Below are positions 24,120 to 43,844 of a stretch of 64,000 nt of DNA, in pieces. Each line of letters starts with the position of its first letter. The first letter of the stretch is position 1. The DNA is from Acanthochlamys bracteata (Eukaryota; Streptophyta; Magnoliopsida; Pandanales; Velloziaceae): assembly GCA_019914995.1 (NCBI GenBank), contig CM034132.1, forward strand, positions 9,542,662 through 9,606,661, in the 5' to 3' direction. Both the position numbers and the translations under genes were made by a program. The notes below the pieces were generated by a model. That model did not search any database and was not told the origin of the DNA. It saw only the letters and a list, made by a program, of their open reading frames with translations.

Positions 24120-26450
24120 TCAACTCTCCCTTGTGCCATCAGACTCCATATCTAGTTCCTCTCTAAGATCATACTCCATGACAAGCCCAAGATTGTCTAC
24201 TAACTTGTGATGTACTAGACAGCCTGCACACTGGTAAAGATACATATAATCAGTATGTAGGTGGACCATGATATTTTTTCAACTGAAAAATAATCTAGAA
24301 ATACAATTTTTCATCTAGCAAGCATGCCAAGGCCATGAGCATCTGGATATTCAACATACAGACAAAATAGGCATGCATATGGAACAGCAGGAAGCTTATT
24401 CAATTAATATCAACATCAGCTTGAAAGATCTTCCAAGATAGCTGCAGCATCCTGACGAGCAAAATATGAGGATAACCAATTGTAAATTACATTAAAAAAA
24501 GAACCTTAACTATGTACATACTATATACACAAAGTGGTGTAAGATTGAGGAGTCAAAACAATTGAGTTTTCTAAATTTTGGGTAGTTTTTCCAGTTTTGT
24601 CTAGTACGAGGTCATGCAATTTCAAAGCTGAGAGAGTTCTCAATATCATTCCACGGAAAAGACTGCATCTTATATTATTTGCAATAAGAAGGTAAAGAAG
24701 AACCAATAGTTACCTGCACAAAGACAGTTCCCCTCTCATAAGCAACTCTATTAATAGTGCGTTCAGTTCTTTCTCCACATTCGTTGCATGTAAATTGCAC
24801 AATCAGATTTCTTCGTGGAAGCTTCAAGTCAAAAACTGCTTCCTTCATGATATCAATACCAAGAAGTGCCATTTGCAAAATAGTGAGAAAACATGTACCA
24901 GCCATAGACAGTAAAGATCCAAAAAGTAACAACAGATTATATTTGTCTATGACTTACTTGATACCAAAATTTTGGTGTCTGACCGGAACTATAATTATTG
25001 GCAGCTTGTTGCCTTTTACCTACTATCCTAATGTCTCTAGGGAAATCATACAGTGACAAATTATAGATAAATAGGGAAAAACCTGTCCAGCCAAGTGAAG
25101 TAGGAAGTAAGCTAGAAATACTTTTAGTAAGTCACATATTAACAAGGCAGGGACATTAAGTGGCGAGAAACTTGCATATTAATAATGCATTTCATCTAGG
25201 ACAGTTATGAAAGGTTACTACCCAAGACTTGGCTAATGAATTCAACATACAGCCTCTTTATGCATACATATAATAACAAGCAGACCAACTTCAATAGTCA
25301 GTACGAATTACGATACCAACACAGAATCCAGAACAGAATGAGCAAGCAGGCAAACCTGATTCACAATAAACAACCTATTTATAAATAGAGAAGCAACCCA
25401 ACAAACCTTGGCAGAGCTGACATCAGCAGAACTATTTTCAAGAGGATTTGAAACTTTTGAGCATGCAACAATTCCAGATCTTCTTTTATTTTTTGAGTTT
25501 CTCATTCTACAACAGAAACCTATAATCAATAAAACTGTCGCACGTAAAACACGATAGAAAGGTGGGAAAACACAATAATAAAAGCTTTCTTTATAGAAAT
25601 ATAAGGAGAAAAAAAAGAACACACATACACCACCAACCAAAATTTGGACCAGCTAATGATTTTGCAGACCATACACAAATTAAAAGCAATATACCATAAG
25701 CGCATGATAGGTACCTTAAATTCTAGAATTTAGACTAACCAAAAAAATTGTCACCTACAAATTGAAACCCGAAGAACTTAACCAGTTAGAAATTAAACAA
25801 ACAAAACACAACTACAAACAATCTACACCAAATATAATCTTATGGGTAGTTCAATCTCTGACTTTAGACTAACCGATAAATTATTATATAACAACAAAAC
25901 TAAAACAAAATTTCAACTAGTCACAAATCTCAAAAAGCAACACACAACTAAATACAATATCTACAATTCAAACATCAAGTAGCTATATAAACTTGAGAAC
26001 AAAACAACAAAAGAAAATCATAACAGAAACTTAATAGAAAAGAAACTCCAGTGCAACACAATTAATAGAACTTTCGACGGAAAAAAGGAAAACAAAACCC
26101 AGTTGGGGGAGTTGCACAATCAAAACCAAGATACAACATAAGAGCATGATGTAGTTTAAAAATCTCAACTATATAGAAATCCAACAAATTATTAAAAATA
26201 AAAAAAAATAAAAAAACAAACAACTACAGCAAACCCGCGTGATTAAAATTCGTTTTGAAAAGGAAAAAGATGGAAGACAAAATTCAGGTCGGGGGGCTTA
26301 CACGAGGGCTGGGAAGTTGGGTTTTCTTCTTCGATTTGGAAAGAAATCAAACATAGGATTCTTAAGATTGTTACAAGAGGAAGAAATTGAACAAGTGAAA
26401 AAAGTGAGAGGGATCGCGTTCGCGCCATGGATTTCGATTCCAATTCCCAT
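24120..26450 (-). CDS. DNL-type (Zim17/Hep1) zinc-finger protein, probably plastid-targeted
   Basis: Zim17-family proteins bind organellar Hsp70 and keep it soluble. Four exons (minus): 26450-26302, 25506-25407, 24842-24714, 24230-24120; 489 nt, 162 aa, phases 2/0/0. Domain at about residues 89-145: LKLPRRNLIVQFTCNECGER, then RVAYERGTVFVQCAGCLVHH and KLVDNLGL. Zinc ligands C102, C105, C127 and C130 are all present. The first 80 residues are Ser/Arg-rich with almost no acidic residues after the start, typical of an organelle transit peptide. The ATG at 26450 is chosen because only that frame joins exon 2 without a stop; the nested ATGs in another frame run into a stop. Two TGGGCT motifs lie 150 and 200 bp upstream. 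Matches the Arabidopsis chromosome 1 member next to PHO1;H1. Confidence 0.88.
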
Positions 26451-28414
26451 AGCTCCTCTCTCTCTCACCGTCTCACAGAGATCGATCGAGCTACTGATAA
26501 GTGATAACCATTATCAGTAAAGCTTCTTATAAAAAGCTCACGATTTTAGATTAAAATTACCAAATTTATGCCATCAAAAGCAACTCGGGCTGATATTATT
26601 GGGCTAAGCAACTGTTATTGGACCGTGAATGGTTGATTCTAATAATACTTGGGCTTTGAAGAGCGTAGGTCTTAGACAAATTTATGTTTATATTTCACAA
26701 TAAAAATCAAAATTATTATATATATTGAGTCACACCTAATACTATTATAAATTTCACTAATTTTGAGCGAATGCTTGTAAAACAGGGATGGTGCCTGTAA
26801 TGAGGGCAGTTTCTGCGCATCAATTACTGCGTTTTTTAATTTGTAAGACAATTGAATTTAGTGACACTGAATATCGTTCAGAATAGAAATAAATTCGGGT
26901 GGCAATTAAAAATAATTTTAAAATGAAATTTTTATAGAATAGAAGATATTTTTATTTTTTTAAAATAAACTTTATATTTTTATCTAAAAAAATTAATATA
27001 AATAACAATAAAAAAATCTTATTTTCTCAAATTTTTCTATACTTATTAAAATTTTTAAATACTTATAAAAAATATAAATTTAAAAAATTAAAAAATTATT
27101 TTTATAGAACGTTTTGCCAGACGCACTCTGTGAGTTCGGAGAAATTAAAATACATAAAAGACTTCAAATTTAAAATCTTGTGGAAAAAAATAAGTTCGAT
27201 GAAACTAAGCGACAACACGTTACAAGTACATGAGTGCAGCTAAGGACATTACCAGAAATGCCTTTGTTCGCATAGCAAATGCAATGCCCTTAAAATTCCG
27301 TACAATAGTCAACTGAGAAGACATTCTCTCACGCACACAAGTTTCCAATACCAGAGAAGATAAAGTTATGCAACTCAGCTGCATGGGACGAGATCATTGA
27401 CAACTGATCACGCTAGCATTACAGATGCTGCAATAGAAGCAGCACTTGTGGTGCCCCTCTGAGTTGAGGAAACCATGTTGTTGTTTGCAGCCATAGATGC
27501 TCTGTGGATGCAGAAGGTAAAGATACTGAAAATTTCTTGATGCAAGAGTGAGCGAAATGGTTTGTCTTGGGGTTTAGGGAGAGAAAGAGATGCTTATAAA
27601 GAGTGCACAAGAGGAGACTTCTCAGATTTTTATGAGCGACTCCAAGAGTTGAACAAGAAGCATTCTAGTGAGACCAGTTGACTTGCTGCCTAACAAGAAA
27701 CTTCCGGGATTGCTCAACTCCTGATCACCTGTTGATATGGTGCATAAGTTGTATATCAGTCGCCTTCGCCACAGGGTTGAAATGGAACCAATTCACTTGA
27801 AATAGACAGAATGAATCAAAGTTACAATGTCTACCTGGATTAGGTCGACATAAAGCAAGAGGATGTTATCATCCATATGCACTCAGAATTACAGCAGGGT
27901 GACAAAGTTCTTTATGGAGACTGCAGAACCGCTAGACAGGATACATACAAGTGATCAAACATCAAACCTGTACAAATGTATGCAAAAGCTATCAAAACTG
28001 TGTAATAAGTAACTCAAAACAGAACAGAACAAAACTAAACTAAATAAGACTTGCAGAGATTTTATCAATTTATAGTACTTACTATTGGAAAAGCATAATG
28101 GACTTTCCATTATGATCTGATCTGGTAAATGGCTTCAGCGAAGTAACATGTATCAGGATCTAATCAGCATCCACTGTGAAGGTATAATCCTGAGCAAGGA
28201 AAAGAAAGCAAAAATTCTTCAATCTTATTTTGAGTAGTAGGAATATGAAGAACTGAATATTTGTTACTTGAATGTCATTGCAAAAGGGTAAGCCAAGTTA
28301 ATTGGGCAACATTACTTGCACAAGCCTGAAGATAAATACCATAAAAAGGATTAGGGATCCCATCATCAAACAAAAAATCATACAGCAGCACATACATAAG
28401 TCGCATTTCACAAT
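26451..28414. other. Intergenic region Zim17-type gene to TADA
   Basis: Promoter side of the zinc-finger gene (TGGGCT at 26600-26605 and 26650-26655), an inverted AT-rich MITE copy (about 26895-27125), then probable TADA 3' untranslated and downstream sequence. A 28-codon minus-strand ORF at 27410-27493 was seen but is not supported. Confidence 0.5.
26895..27125. mobile_element. AT-rich MITE family copy (reverse orientation)
   Basis: Bounded by GGGTGGCAATTAAAAATAAT and ACGTTTTGCCAGACGC; the inside is the reverse complement of the family core (AATACTTATAAAAAATATAA towards the right end). Confidence 0.5.
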
Positions 28415-34901
<6,487 letters not shown>

Positions 34902-35973
34902 GATCCCAGTGGTAGAAATGTAAATGAGAATTATACCGTTGAATGGAGGTGAGCAGTTGCCTGTGAGGGATTCATTGAGAAGTTCTTCGTGTGATTACCG
35001 CTTCTGATCGAGTAAGGTCACCGCCAGAGACTGAGAGTTAGTAGAAAAAACTTTGGTGAGATGACCACCGCAGCAATGAGTCAGGTCACCGTCGGAGGCT
35101 GGGAAGCAGAAGAGAGAAAGATAGAGAGCTGTGCGGTGAGATCACCGAAAAATGACCGCCAAAAGATTCAGAAGTAGAAGAGAGAGTTTCCGGTGAGATT
35201 ACCGCTAGGAAGAGGAGCACGGCTACCACCGGAGATTGGAAAAAGAGCGAAGCATAGCCGAATCGAGTGAGAGTGAAAGAGGCAGGGATCAGTGCTGCAA
35301 AGTTGATGACGTGGCGCGGTGTGAGTGGATAGATCTGGAGCTTTGTGGATCAGGCTTAACTTAATTGGACTGGGCTGAGCTGTTATAGATGCCAAGACCT
35401 TTCTGTTATATGCAATTATTAGCTACTCATTTATTATAAGATTAGCGAAAACCAGTTCTTACGGCGGTCGAAAACATTTATATCTTTTCATTTGGTCTGT
35501 TTCTACTAATTTTATTTTTTCTTTTTGTTATAAATTACGTTGGAAAAAAAGATAATTGTATGCACACTTTAGTCATTAGAGATTAAAAAATTTTAATCTG
35601 AAAATTAGAAGAGTAGCGGCAAACCTGTTAACTTTCAGTCGCTAATAACTGAACCTGCTTTCGTTTTAGCGGCCAACCAAGTTTGGAGGGGGTTTGGTTG
35701 AACGTTTTCTTAACGTTTTTTTTAATTTTTTATTTCATATTTTTAATATATATTTTATAAATATTTAAAAATTTTATTTAAAAATTTAAAAAATTTATAT
35801 AATAATATTTTTTTATTTTTTAAATAAAAAAAAAGTCATTTTTTTTAAAAAGTAAGAATATTTTTTATTATAAAAAAAGTTTATTTCATAAATGCCATAT
35901 TCAAAACTGAACCATTTCATCGAACAGCATTCATTCGTTTTCGAATAAACTCCAGCGACCGGCGGCGGCGGCG
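34902..35973. promoter_or_regulatory. Bidirectional upstream region TADA / TGH-like
   Basis: 1.07 kb between divergent starts. The GC-richer half next to TADA (34920-35300) carries repeated GGTGAGAT(G/C/T)ACCG-like words. A TGGGCT motif lies at 35371-35376. An AT-rich MITE copy (35690-35915) abuts the TGH-like start. Confidence 0.45.
35690..35915. mobile_element. AT-rich MITE family copy
   Basis: Core AATATATATTTTATAAATAT, TTAAAAATTTAAAAAATTTA and ATAATATTTTTTTATTTTTT; ends near CATAAATGCCATATTC. It lies about 60 bp before the TGH-like ATG. Confidence 0.55.
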
Positions 35974-38900
35974 ATGACGGGAGATGAAGAAGAAGCAGAA
36001 GACTACGAGTTCATCAGCATAGCGATCGAACGCGAAGAAGATACTCCCGCTCGCAAGCGCAAGGCTGTTGCTGATAGCGGCCAACGCCGTTCTCTCCCTG
36101 CTTGGAAACAAGAGGTAATCAATCTCAATCGATTACATCTCCTCGTGATTCGTTTTTTTATAGCAGCAATAGCTTTCTAACACACTCTTTCGCTCTGTGA
36201 GTTGTTAGCAGGAAGTTATTACTGATGTAGAAATTTCGGGTATTATGTTGAAATAAACATTACCTCTATCACCCTCTCTTTCGCTCTCTTTATATCAGCA
36301 ATAGTGAAATTTTTGGCTATTCTGTTATTATTAATGTGGAAATTTCATACTATTAGTTAAAATTTGGTTACTGGTTATAGTACACTGATGAATTTATGTA
36401 AATTCCAATATTTGTTCACTGTTTTGTTAGAATTTTATGTTGTAGCACTGCAGCAGTATACAATACGTAATTGAGAGAATGCTAAATTGAGCACGTGTTC
36501 TTATGTAGCTACAAATTATGTGATTTGTAGAATTTTGCTCATGCTTTTGTAGAATTTTGGTACTGATGATTGCTTGTGAATGTTGTAATTTTTTGTATTC
36601 AGTTACTGATATGATTAGAATGATTGTGTTTAAGTGACAGTGAAGAGGACGCAGAAGATCTCACGGAGCTTTTACTGGTGGGTATTACAACACTGTTGGG
36701 TCGAAGGAAGGTGAGTAATTTTTTCAAGTGAGGAAGTTTAAGATTTTTATGTGCGAAACTTTTAGAGGATAGAGTTGGTAATAACATATCATATTCAGGA
36801 TGGACTCCTCAGACTTTTGTATCATCACGCAAAAATAGAGCTGAAGAGAGGAAGCAAAGCATATATAACTTCTTGGATGAAGAAGACATACAGGTATTTG
36901 GTCTTCCTTTCCTCCACAGTCGATGCAAGCTTCAGTAGAAAAAACACTGCAAGCTTTCTGAAAAAAGCATAGCTTTTGGGGTACTAGGGATACTTTGTGG
37001 GATTTTCTAAGGATCAGTAGTTGATTCATGCCGTGGAACCTTGAAAACACACCATCAATTAAGGATAGTGCAGTGGTGATTCTGACTGGAAGTGTTAGGG
37101 CCCTGCTTTTGTTGATTGCTAATTTCTGTCAAAACAAAAGAAACATGTCCATTAACCGACATTATATTCTATCCATATCGATTTGGGAGTTAGTTGTATC
37201 AGATTTGAAATTGTATCTCATTATCTAATGTTAGACTGGAGACTTTGTTTTTTGCCTATATAATCATTTGTTTGTTTGCTTTATGTTGTTTTCGATAGGA
37301 TATGGGAGGACATGGGCTAGAAACATCATCACAGTTCGATACTTTTGGATTTACAGCTACAGAATTTGCACACAAGCAAGCTGAGAAGGAACAAAAACAG
37401 AGGTGACTCTAGATTTTAGCATTTTTGTAATCCTTCATTTCATAAGATGTGTTTGCCAGTAGGTGTCTGTTCGTGCATGCATTTAGATAATCTTCCAGTT
37501 CATAACAGACAGGCAAAAGCTGCAAAGCAAATGGTGCGTCTCTTCATGCCTGCATGTGCTTGTGTGACTGTTGTCATGGTACTACTATAGGGAGGATCAC
37601 TGATTTGTACTGGTGCATCTAGCATATTTCTCAGGATTGTTAGTGACAGAATTTTCATATGTGCTGGATATTTCTTTGCATCACAGGCCATCTGCTATTC
37701 CTGGACCTGTACCAGATGAATTGATTCTCCCTGCTGCAAGTTCAATCGGTTTGTTGATTTTAATCTTTGGCATATCTCTATCATTAATGTTGTAGTTCTT
37801 TCCCTCTTCTTAACTATTTGCGTCTTGTAGGAATAAAATTGTTGGTTAAGATGGGCTGGCGCCGTGGCCATTCAATCTTGAGACTAATAGCGCTTCATTA
37901 TATCGTATGCTGTTTAGTCCTTATTGATTCGTCCTCTTTGACCTACCATGGAGATTTGTCCTCTTTGACATTTCATACTTGGTTGAAAAATGGCAATGTG
38001 CTTGCTTCATACTTTTCTTTTCTGGGGATTCACCTCTGCATGTTTACCTTATCATGCTTGCTTAAATTTTGAGAAACTAGGTATGTGAAGCTTTGAGGTA
38101 TTACTCTTCTAGAATGTCTGAAAAGCAGAAGGGTGGTAAGGCTGTGCTTCAAGGATGGTAGTGTAGATGCAAGCAACATTGTGCGGTTGTGTGCCTTTTT
38201 CTATTCTTTTCTTTTTTTTATGAGGAAAATTATTCTTATTTAGGATATCCTATCCTATGTGTTTTTATGCTTCATTTTTCAGTAACTGATCTCTTTCCTC
38301 TCTATTCAACCTGGTCAGAGAGAAGCAAATTATCCGTTTTGAACGATCACTTCCACAAGCAAGTTAACTAGTCTTAAGTCTTCTGACTAGCATGGTGTAT
38401 GCAGCAGCTGATATTGTGCACAGTGCATACTGTATATATATTTCGAGAGGACTTTTACTTGTGCTTCTTTTTACTATGTACTTACATTTCTTTAGAGTTT
38501 TACTGGTTCAAATGCTTACCTCGGCATTCTTATGATTGTAATCTTCCTTTTCCCAGATGCTCGCAGAGAAGCTCAAAAAGCTTTCCTTGCTTTTTCTGCT
38601 AAAACTGGAGAAACCAAAACCGATCTTGATGAAGTTACCACACTCGACTCTGACGATTCAGTCAGAACATACATAGATGGCGTTAATTTTTCTCAAACCA
38701 CTTCTGTGAGTAAATTGATGCATAGATCTGTTGTACTTCTTTTCTTTCTGCTACATATCAGTTTAGCTGCGACTGCATGTAGGCCGTCCATATACACTCG
38801 TTCATGTTTAACTACATATATCGACTGGAACGTCTTGTTTGTATGAAATTGAAGGATATTCTGTCCTTTAGAACTGCTTTGTATTTCTCTTCTCTGATTT

Positions 38901-41900
38901 GATGGTGTCACTACCTAACATATTTCTTGGAAAACCCATCCTTTTTTTCTATCTTGGTTTAGGGCTATGTTCTGAAACCTAAGCAAGATTTACATGGACT
39001 TGGGTATGATCCCTTCAAGCGTGCCCCTGAATTTAGAGGTAAATATTATATATTTTGGTATCTGTTCCACCTATGCGGACATGAAAATGAAAATCATCTC
39101 TCTCGTCTATGTTTGCAGAGAGGAAAAGGTTGAATGACTCGGCAAATAAGCAACAGAACAGAGTGGCAGGTCTTTTGACATCTAACTGTAAGGTGTTCTT
39201 AGCCACCACTGTTCCCTTTTTTCCACTGAATTTATGATTTCTTCTGTAGTTATACTGTTTTTGTGAAACCTATATGTCACAGTGCCTCTTAACATTATTA
39301 AGTATGTGAATGACTTCTTCATCAGCAGGAAGATACGCCACCGGCTTTGGAATAGGTGCCCTAGAGGAACTTGATGTTGAAGATGAGGATATTTATGCAT
39401 CAGGTGAGGACCGCATATGATTCTCATCTATTTGTCTTTTTAAGGAAGTGTAAGACATTTCTGAAATATGGCCACCAATGAATTGGAAGATTTCTTGGAT
39501 GCAATGTGATCTTCGGTGTCTGGACATACATATTTCCATCTGAAAGCATCCCTGGGAATTACGACAAGCTGTGTTTTGGCAATTTTTTGGGGTTCAATTG
39601 CAACTGTTATACATTTATCTACAACTTCTCGTCTGTATGTTTCTGCTTATGTGGTTTTTGCATTTGCAGGTTTTGAAGCTGAAATAGCTGAAGTGGAAGA
39701 AGTTGAACTTTCAAAAATGCTCAAAGGCGGTATTCTTACTCTAGAACAGAGAAAACAGGATTTCTGTATGGGTTTAAAATCACAACAAAGTCGGACTACA
39801 ATTTAGAAAGGTGAGAAAGACCCGGTTGTTGTTGTTGGTATTGAAGCTAAAATTTGTTAGAATTAACTGTCCACCTCAACCTGCCAACTCCGTGAAAGGT
39901 GTAGCAAAATTGAGACAAATCTCGACTCTAGGAAATACTTGAGGTGGGTTGGAGGGTAGAATGGAGGAACTGAATTTTTTGGGTTAAAGTGGGGCTTGGT
40001 GAATGCTTCGGGCGCAAAGTGTCAGTACAAGGGACATGATGAAGTTCTCATTCTGTTTGACATCTTTCTGCAAATCAACTCAATTATCCAAACTCATTGG
40101 TGTAGTTAGTGAATGGTGACGAATTGTCAGGCGACCTCAAGCCTGAAATCTTGAGAAGGTCTGAGTGTCTAGATCAACATGTGCATATAGATAAATATTT
40201 GCATGTGCCTCTCAAGAATGTCATTTTGAGAGGGGGACTATTTGCATTGATAGGCATTCCATTTGAAGTAGCATGGAGCAGTGTAAGCAGTTGTTATTTA
40301 CATATTATGATCATATCAAGTAAATGATCCTTGAGAAGCTTGTTTTTGTTTAGTTTGAATTCTGTTGGCTAGTTGTTTCCTGCAATTACGTGCAGGTTCA
40401 CGTATAGCCTGCTTTTTTCTCATGCTGATCTTGTAACTCATGAAAAGGAGTCGCCTCTCATTCTATGAAAGTTAATTTTCTTTTGGCAGATTCTACCCTT
40501 CTGCTATACCACCTGACTTCAATCCAGTTCACAAGTTTCTATATCCTCTCAATGTTCAGGAAAAGTTCTCTGAGCCTCCTCCACAGGAAGTACCTCCCCC
40601 CGAGGATGACAATTTGAGAATTCTGATAGAAGGGTTCGCGAAATTGGTTGCTCGCAGTGGTAGACTGTTTGAAGAATTTTGCAGAGAAAAACATAAAACA
40701 AATCCATTGTTCTCTTTCCTTGAAGGAGGGACTGGCCATAGTTATTATGCAAGGAAGTTATGGGAGGAAAAGCAAAAGCATGCTGATCAACAAGTTCAAG
40801 TTGAGATGAGATCTGCTCTGTCTGCTGCGAGGATGACTGCGGAGAGCAGGGGAAGAATTTTAGGTGAGAAGCCCCTGGAGAGAAGCTCACCTGAGTCTAG
40901 TTCATCAATTGCCTTGAAAGAATCCATAAATCTTCAGTCCAACATTTCAGATACATTCACTAAACCATCATCTCTTGTGAGTGACTATATGCCCTTCTTT
41001 TGCTGTCATTGTCTTTTTGATCTGGAAGTCATCAATTAGGTGGATGATACTTATGTTCAGACGGGTATGGCGGAAGACGTTAAACCATTCAAAGACGATC
41101 CAGCAAAACAAGAAAGGTTTGAGCAATTCCTTAAGGACAAGTACCATGGTGGTCTTCGTTCAGCATATTCAGGAAATATTAGCAACATGTCAGAAGCTGA
41201 CCGTGCCTGAGAAAGATTAGATTTTGAAGCTGCTGAAGCAATCCAGAAAGGGGAATTGAACATGAAATGTAACTTTGCATCTACTCCAGTTATCAGCGAG
41301 AAGCAGTTTATATCATCAATTAGTGTGGGTAGGTGGACTCTTATCCTTTCTCTAGATTCCTTCTAAGAGCCCATTCACTGTAAGCTGATTGGTTAGCATC
41401 ATATTAATTTTAACTGCAGAACCAGACTAGCCGAGATAAAGAAAAGGAGATGATTAAAACATATCCAAAGAGGGAAGAGTTCCAGTGGCATCCTTCACCT
41501 ATTCTATGCAAACGATTTGATATCATTGATCCTTTCATGGGAAAGGTGCCTTTCACAATTATGTGCACTTCTCAATTTAAGAAGTTTTAACTTTTTTAGG
41601 CTATCCTAGGCAACATTGAGATCGGTTTTTTCCTCTTTTTCTCAGCCTGCACCCTCGACAAGACCAAGAAGCAGGATGGATAACCTCATCGTTATGCCAG
41701 ATTTTGTAAAGAATTTTGAGCCTGATAAACCATCAGTTATAGTGCAGCCACAGTTACAGGAATAGAGAAACAACAGACTAAAAACAATTTTGAGATTGGA
41801 CCTACTTCAGCTGTTCCAAAACCAGTTGATCTTTATAAGGTCCTCATTTTGGTTTGACAGACAATTTCTATGTCTGCCTTGTAGTTCTCATTTTTTCGAC

Positions 41901-42823
41901 CATCCGTATATACTATCATGAACTGTTGGTTCAGTTGTTCAATTCTTAGTGTTTGGCTACTGGAACTGTTGGTTATGCGGTTATGTATCTCCCATGCAGT
42001 AGAGTTGTAACAAATCTGAATTGGATGCAGGCTATCTTCTCAGATGATTCTGATGATGAAGGGAATGATACTATTTCAAACCAAAACACTGCATTAAAGG
42101 AGAAGAAAGAAGGAGCTAACACGACGCCAAATCGTTTGATAGGAGGAGACTTCCTGGAATCACTTGGTAAGGAGTTGAGTTTAGAGGTCCCTCCCGAGTC
42201 TTCTTTTCAACTTCTAAGTCTGGTGGCAGCTATTTAGTCATTGGAACTTCTGGCACATGGAGAAGCAAATCCTTGGTGGAAGCTGAAAATCGTAAGACAT
42301 CTGATCCATTCAGTTTGCCAGGAAATATGAACTCCCATAGTAAGTTGAGATCCAGAGAAAAGTATGGCTGCTGCATCTCTCAGTGGGGCATCAAGGTTAA
42401 CAGATAGATTGGCTGTTCGAGGGGAGGACAAGAACGTAATCCTCGTTCCTCTTCTAGAGGAGATATGTCTGATGCATCCATGAAGGAAGCAGCAGAAAAT
42501 CGAGTTTTTGATAGAGAGAACGCACAGGACAAACATAGAAGCAACACAAGCTCAAAAGGAGCAGAAGTTCAGATAATGAGCATTTGAGTGATGACCGAGA
42601 TTTAAGAGCAGAAGGAATTGAGCATAGAGATAGTAAGCACCGAACCAACTCTTGCAACCACAGATGTAGGAGCACAAGTCCTGATAGTGATTCGTCTGAT
42701 CATGGAAGATATCATAGTCGCTCAAGATCTAGAGACAAAAGGCACTCTCATGAAAGAAGTAGCAGGCATAGAAAGCACAGCAAGGACAAAAGGAAAAGAT
42801 CCCCAAGTAGATATAGAGACTAA
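35974..42823 (+). pseudogene. TGH: TOUGH (TGH)-like G-patch/SURP protein, decayed copy with introns
   Basis: Homologue of plant TGH, a nuclear splicing/miRNA-processing factor. Recognisable exons in order: 35974-36114 (ending [10 protein letters not shown]), 36641-36711, about 36800-36892 ([20 protein letters not shown]), about 37300-37402 ([20 protein letters not shown]), about 37687-37749 (PSAIPGPVPDELILPAASS), 37831 on (G-patch GIKLLVKMGWRRGHSI), 38557-38705, 38963-39038, about 39331-39403 ([19 protein letters not shown]), 39669 on, about 40490-40978 (SURP region, FNPVHKFLYPL and later), 41041 on, 42031 on, and an SR-rich tail to 42823. Lesions: TGA at the head of exon 2 plus a four-codon gap, no donor after the G-patch exon, a frame change near 39.76 kb, TGA at 41208-41210, frame changes near 41763 and 42200. 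Introns kept, so a DNA-level duplicate rather than a retrocopy. Confidence 0.8.
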
Positions 42824-43177
42824 AGCAGCAATTATCCCAAAGGACATGCTTAGCAGGGACATAAGAAATACAACTCCTATTAAGCTATGGCATGGCAAAT
42901 CTTGATACGTAGACTACAAACCTCTTCTTACCCTACTCGTTCTTCATTGTATAGCCGCGTAAGTTTATTGAAAAATTTCTTATGGTTCGCCTGAAGCTCA
43001 TGGTCTCAAATTCTACTTGTTTTCTGTGAAATCCCAGGCATACATGGTTGTGCTCGTGCTCAGTGCTCGGGATTATGGAGGCAAGTTCCCTATTTTTGGT
43101 TCTGCTAACGGTAATGTATATACGAAACTATGCAAATAGTAATTTATTTTATTTAGTTCTTCGTTTCCTTTCGAAGA

Positions 43178-43440
43178 ATAAATAGCCCGTTTGGAATTAT
43201 ATTTTTCCGACGGTATTTTTTAATTTTTTAATTTTATATTTTTTAAAATATATTTTATAATTATTTAAAATTTTATTTAAAAATTTAGAAAGGATAAAAA
43301 AATTTTCCGTAATGAAATTTTTTTATTATATATTTTTATTTTTTTAAAAATAAAAATATTAACTTTATTTCTTAAAAAAATAAAAATATTTTTTATTTTA
43401 AAAATTTTCATTTTATAAGTATTTCTAAATGCCCCTAATT
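43178..43440. mobile_element. AT-rich MITE family copy
   Basis: Begins CCCGTTTGGAATTATA and ends ATTTCTAAATGCCCCTAA. Core AAATATATTTTATAATTATT, then AAAAATTTAGAAAGGATAAA and GTAATGAAATTTTTTTATTA. Confidence 0.55.
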
Positions 43441-43524
43441 AGTTTTGTCGTGATGTACAATATCACCATATCTGAAAGCTTCAAATGAAGGGCAGGTAGA
43501 TTGACGATGTATAGGACATCAACG

Positions 43525-43730
43525 TGACTTTTTGAAAGTACTTATAAAGTAAATTTTTTTAAAATAAAAAGTATTTTTAAAAAAATTCAGAAAATATGCT
43601 TATTTCTTTAAGCAAATGCAACTCTCATGAAAAAAGTAGCAGGCATAAAAATTTATTATAAAATATAAAATATTTATTCGAAATGATGAGTATTTTAAAA
43701 ATAATACCAAACGTTTTTTCATGGACGCAT
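43525..43730. mobile_element. AT-rich MITE copy carrying a TGH-like gene fragment
   Basis: Reverse-oriented copy (starts GAAAGTACTTATAAAGTAAA, ends AATACCAAACG). Its middle is replaced by sequence including 43621-43651, which matches 42744-42774 of the TGH-like pseudogene at 29 of 31 bases. Confidence 0.5.
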
Positions 43731-43844
43731 TAGGAGCTTGTTGTGCATATGATACTTTTGAGACCTGGCTTCAATGCTACAGTAATTGTAGATTTTAGTA
43801 TTCTAGTGAATTAATTTGGGTTTGGCTTCAATGCTAACGGGGTT

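Noticed and set aside
24430..24470. Possible alternative last exon of the Zim17 gene on the minus strand (DAAAILEDLSS then stop)
   Set aside because: Using it would remove the second half of the zinc finger (CAGC); the exon at 24230-24120 completes the domain.
27410..27493. Minus-strand ORF MAANNNMVSSTQRGTTSAAS... resembling a GPI-anchor tail
   Set aside because: Only 28 codons, no signal peptide or upstream exon found in phase.
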